Shown here piece after piece: positions 56,623-64,000 of a DNA stretch of 64,000 nucleotides. The position numbers and the translations under genes are program-made. A model generated the notes under the pieces. The model was not told where the DNA came from, searched no databases, and was given only the letters and a program-made list of their open reading frames with translations. The DNA comes from Adiantum capillus-veneris (lineage: Eukaryota > Streptophyta > Polypodiopsida > Polypodiales > Pteridaceae), in assembly GCA_014529385.2 (NCBI GenBank), contig CM043944.1:82452384-82516383 (forward strand). Reading direction: 5' to 3'. Numbering within the stretch: the stretch's first letter is position 1; every line of letters begins with the position of its first letter.

Positions 56623-57774
56623 TCAGAAATTACTGGTCATTCTAGGATCTCTTTCCGACACTATGGACATTGGCAAGCCATGGTACTTGAAAATTTGTGA
56701 AATGAAGAGGGTTGCCATTTGATGGGCTTTGATAGTCTTTTTGACAAGTATAAAATGAGCTTGTTTACTGAACCTGTCTACTGTTGTCCATATTCTCGTA
56801 TTCCCATGGACAGACTTAGGCAATCCAAAGATAAAATCCATGGATATGCTCTCCCATGGTGAATTAGGGATTGGCAAGGGTTGAAGCAATCCAAGTTGCT
56901 TCCCTCTATCAAATTTTGTCTTTTGGCATACCACACATTTAGAAACATACTCTTGTATGTTCACTTTCATGGTAGGCCAATAGAAATATGTTTCAATTCC
57001 CTTTAAGGTAGACTGGATCCCTCTATGCCCCGCATAAGGTGGAGCATGAGATTCATACATTACTTTCTCACGTAGTGAGTTAGTAACGCATAGTCTATTG
57101 CCATAGAGAAGATAACCATCTTGTAAGGTAAATGGTTCTTCTTTCTTCCCTAATGCAAGGGCTGAAATCACATCTCTAAAATCGGGATCAATAGCGTACT
57201 CATCTATCATTGAAGATAGATCATTGTGAGTTGCTATGGAAACCGCATTCACTCTCCGCCGTCTTGAGAGTGCATCAGCTACTTGATTATGCTTGCCAGC
57301 AATGTGAGCAATATGAAAATGAAATTGCGAAAGGAAATTTGCCCACCTCATTTGTTTGTCGGAGAGCTTGGTCTGCGTCATGAAGTACTTAAGACTTTGG
57401 TGATCCATTCGCAAAATGAAAGGAGTCCCCCATAAATAGTGCTTCCATGAGTCTAAGGCATGTAGAGCTACAAGGAGTTCCTTTTCGTATATGCCTAGAG
57501 CTTGCTCAACAGGGTCGAGCCTTCGACTCTCATAGCCTATGGCATGCCCTTCTTGGAGCAAAACAGCTCCAAGGCAATCACCACAAGCATCACATTGGAC
57601 CTCAAATGGCTTTGAGAGATCCGGTACTGTAAGCACAGGTTGAGAGATAAGCTTTTCGAAAGCATTGTTCTCCTTAGCAGACCATGTATACCTAACGCTT
57701 TTCTTTGTTAAGTCATGTAATGGTCCCGCGATTTGTGAGAACTTTTCTATGAAGCCTCTATAGTATGCACACAT
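56623..57774 (-). pseudogene. Element D pol: RNase H and integrase
   Basis: 383 residues. RNase H occupies ~50-175 (catalytic Asp62 in VQCDACGD, Asp124 in RMDHQSL, ADALSRRRR). The integrase zinc finger has His243, His250, Cys280 and Cys283. The core starts at SMDFIFGLPK (Asp313), with SERDPR (Asp376). It is cut at a TGA that falls where the family has Trp (SNF-stop-EGLFE). The frame continues upstream into the RT frame across one more TGA, at 57814-57816. Confidence 0.88.
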
Positions 57775-57816
57775 ACCTATAAAGCTTCTTAGTTCATGAA
57801 GATTCCTTGGTTTAGG

Positions 57817-59880
57817 TCATCCTTTTATTACCTCCAACTTTGATGGATCCATTTGGATGCCATCTTGAGAGATAATGTGACCTAAATACGGAATCTCTTG
57901 CAAGAAAAATTCACTTTTCTTTCGATTAACATAAAGTTTATTCTCTCTTAAAACTTGAAATATTACCTGGAGGTGTTGCTTGTGTTCCTCCAATGAATTA
58001 GAGTAGATGATAATATCATCAAAAAACACTCTAGTGAAGGTTCGATGAGGCCTGAACAGCTTCTCCATCAAGTGGTTGAATGTGGCCGGTGCATTGGTCA
58101 AGCCAAAAGGCATGACAATGTAGTCGTAAAGACCAAATGTGGTGCGAAATGCGGTCTTTACAATGTCTTGATCAACTATCCTTATTTGATGATAGCCACT
58201 TTTTAGGTCAATCCTACTGAAGTAGGTCGATCCTTGTAGCTTATCAAATAGGTCTTCTACCCGTGGAACGGGAAACCTATTCTTGATAGTGATCCTACTT
58301 AGTGCTCTATAGTCGACACACATACGATATGTGCCGTCTTTCTTTTGCACTAATAGCACAGGTGAGCAAAATGGAGATAAGCTTGGCCTAACCATACCCT
58401 TCTCAACTAACTCATCCACTTGCCGCATAATCTCCTCTTGTTGAGCTTGAGAAACTCTATAAGGAGGTTTGTTAGGCGGTGAACTTCCTGGAATAAGTTC
58501 GATTGCATGGTCATCATTACCTCGTTTAGGAGGTAGCTCACAAGGGATGTCGTCAATAAAAACATCTTGAAACCCCTTGAGAAAATTGGATAACTCTAAT
58601 TCCTTTTGGTTGCTTTTATTTTCTTTTGCTAAAGCATTAGGTTCATTTTGAGAGTCTTTAACAAAAATCATGTACACGGAAATAGAGCTCTTTATTGACT
58701 TGTTGAAAGCTGGTGTATGTACAATGGGGATAGTGTTACACATTTCCTTAGCATCTATATACATGTCTTTTTCCCTGAACTTAAAGGAGATTCTCCTTTT
58801 AAGAAATTTAACATCGGCAGCCAGGCGGTCAAACCATGGTGCCCCTAGGATTACATACTCATGCTTGAGAGGAGAGATAAAGAAGTCCTCTTTGTCCACA
58901 TAGCCTTGGACATGAAGCCTCAATTTCCCAATTAAGGGAGTGATTGAAGCTTCTTGTCCCTTGAAGGCACTGTCTGCGGGTAGGACATCTCCCATCTCGT
59001 AGGATTGTATGCCTAGCTTGGTGGCTAACTCCATAGATATAAAATTGTGAGTAGAACCAGGGTCAAAGAGAATAAAAGCATCATGTTCTCTTACCTTTCC
59101 CCAAGCATGGCATAGAGGAGATCCTTTGTGGTGAGTTTGGTGAGTCTCCTCCTCTTGGATTTCAACCAAGGAAGCTCTAGGAGAATCTTGGCAGTTGTTC
59201 TTTTGGGGACAAGCGTGGTACGCATGCCCTTGTTCACTGCACTTGAAACACCGGTTATCTTTACGATAACGCTCAAGCTCTTCAGGAGAGAGTTTATTCT
59301 TACCTTTGTAAACTCCCTTCTCTTTAGCTTTGTTGGAGTTGCCCTTAAGAGACTTTTGGACATTGTCCTTCCCCTTAGGCTCATTGAAATCCTTGTTTTC
59401 CGGGGGCTTATTATTTCTTTTAGCCCCCGTTTGGAAATTGATTCGAGAGGCCACCATAGTATGGTGTATTACCGCCGATATAGTACGTGGCCTTTGGGAG
59501 TTGACATACTCCGCCATTTCTTCGGTCAAGCCCGCACAAAATTGTTGCTTTTGCTCTCCAAAATCCAACTTTTTGAAGACAGTGGCTTTGAGTTGTAGGT
59601 CCCAAAACTTGTCTACATATTTGTGGATGGATTCATTGGGAGAGAGCTTTAAGCTTCGCCATTCGGTGAGTACTTTGTCCTTTGCATCGGTGGCCAAAAA
59701 CTGCTTCATAATGGAAGCTCTTAAAGCTTTCCATGTTCGTGGAGCTTCACCGTTGGCTCGTAGCCTAGACCACCATTGTCTGGCGGACTTTTGAAAGTGC
59801 ATAGCTAAATGGCGTAGCTTAGAGGACTCCGTGAAGCCTTCATCTCCAAACGCCGCATCAAATTGCTGGATAAAGGCCAA
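57817..59880 (-). CDS. Element D Gag-Pol: Gag, CCHC, protease, reverse transcriptase
   Basis: 687 residues without a stop. Gag domain ~1-150 (FQKSARQWWSRLRANGEAP). CCHC knuckle at 211-224 (CFKCSEQGHAYHAC). Protease with ILFDPGSTHNF (Asp273). RT ~470-680 with VDYRALSRITIKNRFPVPRV, the active site VFFDDIIIYS (Asp621-Asp622 region intact) and YLGHIISQDG. It ends at a TGA in a Trp position (KG-stop-PKPRNLHELR). Particle formation and cDNA synthesis are its family roles. The first Met is internal; Gag extends 5' in another frame. Confidence 0.9.
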   Translation of the reverse strand: MAFIQQFDAAFGDEGFTESSKLRHLAMHFQKSARQWWSRLRANGEAPRTWKALRASIMKQFLATDAKDKVLTEWRSLKLSPNESIHKYVDKFWDLQLKATVFKKLDFGEQKQQFCAGLTEEMAEYVNSQRPRTISAVIHHTMVASRINFQTGAKRNNKPPENKDFNEPKGKDNVQKSLKGNSNKAKEKGVYKGKNKLSPEELERYRKDNRCFKCSEQGHAYHACPQKNNCQDSPRASLVEIQEEETHQTHHKGSPLCHAWGKVREHDAFILFDPGSTHNFISMELATKLGIQSYEMGDVLPADSAFKGQEASITPLIGKLRLHVQGYVDKEDFFISPLKHEYVILGAPWFDRLAADVKFLKRRISFKFREKDMYIDAKEMCNTIPIVHTPAFNKSIKSSISVYMIFVKDSQNEPNALAKENKSNQKELELSNFLKGFQDVFIDDIPCELPPKRGNDDHAIELIPGSSPPNKPPYRVSQAQQEEIMRQVDELVEKGMVRPSLSPFCSPVLLVQKKDGTYRMCVDYRALSRITIKNRFPVPRVEDLFDKLQGSTYFSRIDLKSGYHQIRIVDQDIVKTAFRTTFGLYDYIVMPFGLTNAPATFNHLMEKLFRPHRTFTRVFFDDIIIYSNSLEEHKQHLQVIFQVLRENKLYVNRKKSEFFLQEIPYLGHIISQDGIQMDPSKLEVIKG

Positions 59881-60040
59881 GACTTTGTCCGTAGCACCAA
59901 AGGTATCATCATAGATAAGGAAAGAGATGCTCTTCCCTCCCTCTTTGAATTTCTTCAGCTTGGACGACCTCTTCCATGCGGCATAGGATTTCCTATGGCC
60001 TCTTCTTTTTGATGGTTCAAAGGATGCACCATCACTTTCT

Positions 60041-60694
60041 TCAGAAGGTGAAGAATTGAAGAAGGTGGAGAAGAGGGTGACCTCTTTCTCGCCTTTTTCT
60101 TGTCTTGATCTTCGTCGTCTTCACCATAACTTTCATAAGAGGAAGAGGACGAAGAAGATGGAGAAGAGGGTGTCCTCTTTCTCGCCTTTTCTTCTCTTGC
60201 TTTTTATCATCCCTCTTTGAATTATGGCGTGGAGAAGATTGTGATGGTCTTCTCCGCTTTGGTGGTGATGGAGAGCGTTTAGCCCGCCGTCTTCGTGGAG
60301 CCATCTCTGCCGAGGTGGCAGGAGACTCGCTTCTTTTTCGTTTCTTCGGTAGAGGCTCTTGAGTTCTCCTTTGGGAAGGAGATGCATCATCAAGAAGTAA
60401 ATTCTTGAGCCCTTCATATGGATTCTCTTCTTCTTCCCGAATCGGAGAGAGACCTCTTTTGGTAGTATCACAAGGAGGCTTCCTAGGTGTTCTCTCGTCA
60501 TGGTGATGAGCTTGGAGAATCCCGTGAGCACGGAGCTGCCGTTGCACTTCACTTTGGAGAGATGGATTGCCCATGGCTTGTTGAAGCTTAATAACAAGAT
60601 AGTTAACAAGCATTGGAGCATCATTAGTAGCTTGCTCATGAGCAAAATCAAAGTTATCAACATTAATTTCACTCTCTTTACTATTATCAGCCAT
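60041..60694 (-). pseudogene. Element D Gag N-terminus, Arg/Ser-rich
   Basis: A 217-residue frame starting MADNSKESEINVDNFDFAHE, with an N-terminal helical part (LVNYLVIKLQQAMGNPSLQS). An unusual Arg-Ser-Pro-Lys block at residues ~115-165 (KKRKRSESPATSAEMAPRRR) resembles an SR domain. From about 60180 the frame reads GHPLLHLL twice, and another frame gives [20 protein letters not shown], which fits better. A frameshift there, plus another before the frame starting at 59880, breaks the protein. Confidence 0.72.
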
Positions 60695-60702
60695 TCTAAC
60701 AA

Positions 60703-61096
60703 CCTTTAGGTGTAAACTTTTTAGGTGTACTTTGGCACTTCAAGCCTTAGTTGCTACTCCTCTTTACCCCTTTAGAAAAAGCACTCAAGCTATTGTACCC
60801 GCGGCTCGAATACCATTAATTGCAAGGAATAGAAGAGAGGGTCTTTCGACACCAAAACAGCACCGGCTCCTGTCAAGCTTCTAATAGCTCAATAGTGGTT
60901 AAGCCATAGGCAAGCCCCGTAGGACTCCACTATTAAAACCATAGCTCTCGACAGTGAAGCCTCGTTAACTGCACGAATACAAGCGCACTACAAGGCTGAA
61001 AAATCCCTATTCTACTTACTCACAGGCAATTAATAATACCAACCATTTGTAGCTAGCTTGAGGACCTCCCTTCTTGAGCAAGAAAAGAGAAACCTT
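60703..61096 (-). other. Element D 5' untranslated leader
   Basis: Lies between the primer site and the Gag start. Non-coding, with no feature that I recognise. Confidence 0.6.
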
Positions 61097-61110
61097 GAGC
61101 TCTGATACCA
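61097..61110 (-). promoter_or_regulatory. Element D primer binding site (tRNA-iMet)
   Basis: TGGTATCAGAGCTC on the minus strand, one base inside the LTR. TGGTATCAGAGC is the classic plant site complementary to the 3' end of initiator methionine tRNA. Confidence 0.92.
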
Positions 61111-61111
61111 A

Positions 61112-62304
61112 TGTAACATTTAATGGTCTAAAAACTTATGTGTAGCGGAAATTAGCATGAACATAGTGGGCATTTCATTAGCATAGATTCCTAATGAGAA
61201 TTACAAGAGTGCTTGGGTGGAGAGAGCAACAAAAAGCATAACACCTAGTTAGATAGCATCGACAATACTTTCAAAAGAGAGAAATTAAGCTAATGACAAC
61301 AATTGAGGACCGGATTTGCATGGAGCCGGTCCCCCCTCCAAAAGGCTTTGTATTATGGTTTCTCCCATCAAGAGAGACATTGTACAATACAATTCTTTGT
61401 GTTCCTTCAAGACTAGCTAGTGCAATGAAGATGAAAGCTTTATGCACTAAGCAAAACACTTAGCAAACACAACTTGAATTATCCCCGTTCTCAGACCCAA
61501 GACCTCACACACCTTCGAAGATGGTGAGAGCTAGCAGGGTATGAGAGTAGATTGAGAGGAAGAAGGAGTATCTTACGAGAAAGATGTACATCTCCTCACA
61601 TAATCACTCATATTAGCATAGCTTTAGCTTAGTAATTAGCTTGGTAGAGGAGATGAGCATGCATTGAAGCTTGGCTCTTGGTTGGATTTGCATCCACAAG
61701 CCAAGAGTGTGTAGATGTAGGCTTCTATCTCACAAGCTTGGAGTAGGTGATGAGCTCTCCATTAAAGCTTGGGAAGAGATAGTCTTCTCTTTCTTCACAC
61801 ATGAGATTGTGTGAGTGTGTGTGTGTGTGATAATGCCTTGCAAAAATCAACCCCCTCTCTCTCTTGGGCGAGCCCTCTTGCTATTTGCTCTTGCTGAGCC
61901 CTCATTGACTCTCCCCAAGTCAAGCCAATGACTATTAAGCAACATCAGTGATAGCCTTCTGACATGTGTCCCCCTTTCCCCTTTTGTGAGAGCTTTAGAT
62001 AATTAAATAATTAAACTAAACTCTCATTGGACCCCTTTGCCTCTTGGCCAATAGGAATCAGGCAAGCCATTGGGCTCCTGAATGCTCATTGGACCCCTTG
62101 TGAGACTGCCCAATAGTCTTCTAGGAGACTTAATTCTCATTGGTTTCTTTTATTAAATGTTTTTAAATTAATTAAACTAGATTTACTCTAGCCTAATTCT
62201 CATTGGTCCACCTCCAAGGCCATCCAATAGGAATTGGGCACACCTTGTGGGCATCTGGGCTAGGGAGCTGACATGTGTCCCTAATTCCCTTTGTGTAAAG
62301 GGAG

Positions 62305-62338
<34 letters not shown>

Positions 62339-62717
62339 ACTTTCTCTCTCATCCTCTAGAAGAAGGGCTCGCCCCCTCCCATGTAGGGATATGCAAAGAC
62401 TTTTTAGTCACACACAAAGCATCCAATTTCCCCTAGGGTTGACCTTTGGACACATTCCTTGAATTTTGGAACCTTAGCATTTTGGAAGTCTTAATGGTCT
62501 GAACCTTAGGGTCTTTTTAGCCCATTGTTGCACATGGCTCTTTTGCAGATGGCCCCCCCTTTGGATCCCTATTTTCCCTTCTTTGGATCCCTACTGTGGC
62601 CGGTCTGCTAGCTTAACCAATATTCTAGCTTTTTCTCCCCTGGCACTTCCCCACATTAAATGATCAGTTTAATATGAGAAAATCATTTAGGAGAATTAGA
62701 TATTGATTATTATGACA
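61112..62717 (-). repeat. Element D, 5' LTR (uninterrupted)
   Basis: TGTAACATTTAATGG to ATTATTATGACA, 1,606 bp. It retains the empty MITE target at 62065-62072. Its internal (GT)n at about 62308-62337 is longer than the counterpart at about 55011-55030. Confidence 0.95.
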
Positions 62718-62722
62718 CTGAG

Positions 62723-63245
62723 CACGAAGAAAATCGGACATAGTCTCTCTGACAAACAGATACAGATATGCTGCTAAAGGACAACCCTGATGGACAGATC
62801 GAGAAAGCTCAAAACTGCAACTGACACGACCACCAATAGTAATAGCACTGCTGACAGTCCTGAAGAGAGCGGAAATGCCTGTGATCCATCTCGAGGGGAA
62901 ATCCATCCTGGCTAATGATCCTTCAAGAAAGTCCCACTCAACACGATCGTATGCTTTCTCGAAGTCAAGAAGGAAAAAAGCGAGAGGTTCAGAAGATGAT
63001 CTGGGCCACTGTATTGCCTCATAAAAAGTGAAGATATTATCCAGTATGCATCGATCCATGACAAAGCGTGTCTGAGAAGTATGAATAATATCTGGTAAGA
63101 ACGGTCGCAAGCGATGGCTGATCGGTAACACTAATATCTTATAGACCGATGGGAGTAGGGTAATAGGTCTCCACTGGCGGAGCTGAGTGGTGTCACCCCC
63201 TTTCGGAATAAGAGATATGAGACCTGAGCAAAGATCCGGATGCAT
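62723..63245 (-). pseudogene. LINE reverse transcriptase fingers and palm
   Basis: Minus-strand frame with LISLIPKGGDTTQLRQWRPI, TRFVMDRCILDNIF, FFLLDFEKAYDRVEWDFL (first catalytic Asp region) and RSVHQGCPLAAYLYL. It is LINE up to residue ~176 (FLRAQ); the frame then runs into the LTR of element D. The following residues of the LINE are found at 53099 and below, in the same phase. Confidence 0.88.
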
Positions 63246-63391
63246 ATATCTTGATGCAAAGATGTCCTAACAACCGTGAAGTAGTGGTATATACTATACA
63301 TCCCAAGAAGTCAAAAAGAAAGCTCTAGTGAGGCCATCCTCTCCTCGACAGGAGGATGGATCTAGACTCTCGAAGGCAGCATGAAGCTTTG
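62723..63391 (-). mobile_element. LINE, 5' part (truncated)
   Basis: The upstream portion of the LINE split by element D. It begins abruptly at 63391 beside the target duplication, inside RT-upstream text, so the element was 5'-truncated on insertion. The visible LINE is about 3.15 kb in total. Confidence 0.88.
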
Positions 63392-63409
63392 CAAGACACA
63401 CTTACTTCT
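63392..63409. repeat. LINE target-site duplication, right copy
   Basis: CAAGACACACTTACTTCT, identical to 50605-50622, 12.8 kb away. Confidence 0.93.
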
Positions 63410-63475
63410 ATAGCACTGAATAGACTTTTGGACAACTTTTATTCCCCAAGGGCAATTGCCAAGCAGGGTACAGTT

Positions 63476-63952
63476 CTATTGCACTAAATCCATAGATACA
63501 TGAGAAGTGCTAGCTCCAGGATCACCCCCCTCTAGATCATGTCTCTTTCCTTTAGACCTTTGCTCTACTTCAGTTGGAGAATACGTAGGTGGTAAATCAA
63601 AGGCTTCAAGGTATAGCTGCAATATATTTGGTGACTCTAACAGTTCACTCTCTTCCATCCAGTTTGCATCCATAGGTGGATAATTCTTGAACTTCACCAA
63701 ATACCGCCTTGTAACCTTGCCTTTGACTTTTCTTTCCTTGTGTACCATGATCTGTTCTGGGACCAAAATTTCATTAAGCGCTTCAACTTCTCGCTGCTCT
63801 TCAACTGGCATATCCTCTGGCACATCAGCAATAAATGGTCTGAGAAGACTCACGTGAAAAGCATTGTGGATCTTCCACTTCTCACGAAATTTCAGCCTAT
63901 AACTGACGTCACTGATCTTCTCTGTTACTTGAAAAGGCCCATAGTAACGCAT
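63476..63952 (-). CDS. Element B Pol C-terminus with chromodomain
   Basis: A 158-residue minus-strand frame, open at the window edge side. Residues 1-40 are the integrase tail (MRYYGPFQVTEKISDVSYRL, HNAFHVSLLRPF). Residues ~66-108 form the chromodomain (IMVHKERKVKGKVTRRYLVK, FKNYPPMDANWMEESEL). An Asp/Gly/Ser tail to the TAG follows. It is the undeleted counterpart of the remnant in element A and ends 67 bp before the LINE target site. More Pol should lie beyond 64000. Confidence 0.85.
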   Translation of the reverse strand: MRYYGPFQVTEKISDVSYRLKFREKWKIHNAFHVSLLRPFIADVPEDMPVEEQREVEALNEILVPEQIMVHKERKVKGKVTRRYLVKFKNYPPMDANWMEESELLESPNILQLYLEAFDLPPTYSPTEVEQRSKGKRHDLEGGDPGASTSHVSMDLVQ

Positions 63953-64000
63953 ACTAAGTTTTGTAAAGAGAATTTCTTTACCTTTTCGCTTCTTTAAGCG
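63953..64000 (-). other. Element B integrase, cut by the window edge
   Basis: Text upstream of the chromodomain frame (LKKRKGKEILFTKLSMRYYG) continues the integrase tail in phase. The element extends beyond the window. Confidence 0.6.

Larger units (their letters stand above)
53100..62722 (-). mobile_element. Chromovirus-type Ty3/gypsy element D, near full length
   Basis: LTRs at 53105-55410 and 61112-62717 flank Gag, protease, RT, RNase H, integrase and a chromodomain-like end on the minus strand. The 5-bp target duplication CTGAG is at 53100-53104 and 62718-62722. The primer site next to the right LTR matches tRNA-iMet. It is inserted in the LINE: removing D and one CTGAG leaves the LINE frame continuous. 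In-frame stops and Gag frameshifts show it is defective, though LTR divergence is low (about three substitutions in the first ~190 bp by eye). Confidence 0.95.

Noticed and set aside
61097-61110. tRNA gene suggested by TGGTATCAGAGC
   Set aside because: Only the short complement of a tRNA 3' end is present, at the standard distance from an LTR; it is a primer site.

Overview
The window is nuclear DNA of a land plant with a large, repeat-rich genome. One conserved host gene, cut into small exons, sits among Ty3/gypsy and Ty1/copia elements, LINEs, hAT DNA transposons and long (CT)n, (GA)n and (GT)n microsatellites. A pentatricopeptide-repeat (PPR) gene fragment in one intron has the wording typical of the very large PPR families of ferns, so a fern is my best guess; this is inference and the species cannot be read from the sequence.

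Layout. 1-13 kb: repeat-rich DNA without a convincing gene. It holds microsatellites, a compound minisatellite at 2.64-3.08 kb, a gypsy relic at 8.99-11.1 kb (minus), and copies of a 20-bp palindrome, six in all, between 4.0 and 11.6 kb. 13.07-17.66 kb: chromovirus-type element A, with both LTRs and a 5-bp target duplication but almost no interior. 17.7-21.5 kb: decayed copia and gypsy relics, all minus strand. 21.8-25.8 kb: mostly unrecognised, with a possible Harbinger-like fragment. 25.85-31.98 kb (minus): nine exons of a SAD2/importin-7-like nuclear transport receptor, covering the C-terminal 444 residues through the stop codon, with a possible poly(A) signal. No upstream exon is visible between 31.98 and 64 kb. 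32.7-35.4 kb: three tandem 0.75-0.86 kb units, each carrying a short basic reading frame and long microsatellites, followed by a LINE reverse transcriptase fragment.

36.8-64 kb is a stack of nested insertions that can be read in order of arrival. Gypsy element C (plus) has Gag, protease, RT/RNase H and integrase remnants and an extra 3' reading frame. It was hit by a 3,043-bp hAT transposon (38201-41243) that still has a 638-residue transposase frame. It was also hit by chromovirus B, whose LTR starts at 48780. A 5'-truncated LINE with an 18-bp target duplication inserted into B. Chromovirus D (53105-62717), with both LTRs, a tRNA-iMet primer site and a 5-bp duplication, inserted into the LINE. 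A 702-bp non-autonomous hAT-like element with a perfect 8-bp duplication inserted into one LTR of D; the other LTR of D preserves the empty site.

Apart from the importin gene, nothing here looks like a functioning cellular gene. I found no rRNA, tRNA or CRISPR locus. The most informative content is the insertion record, the two hAT-type elements, the split importin gene and the dispersed palindrome; I did not find convincing evidence for an entirely new biological system.
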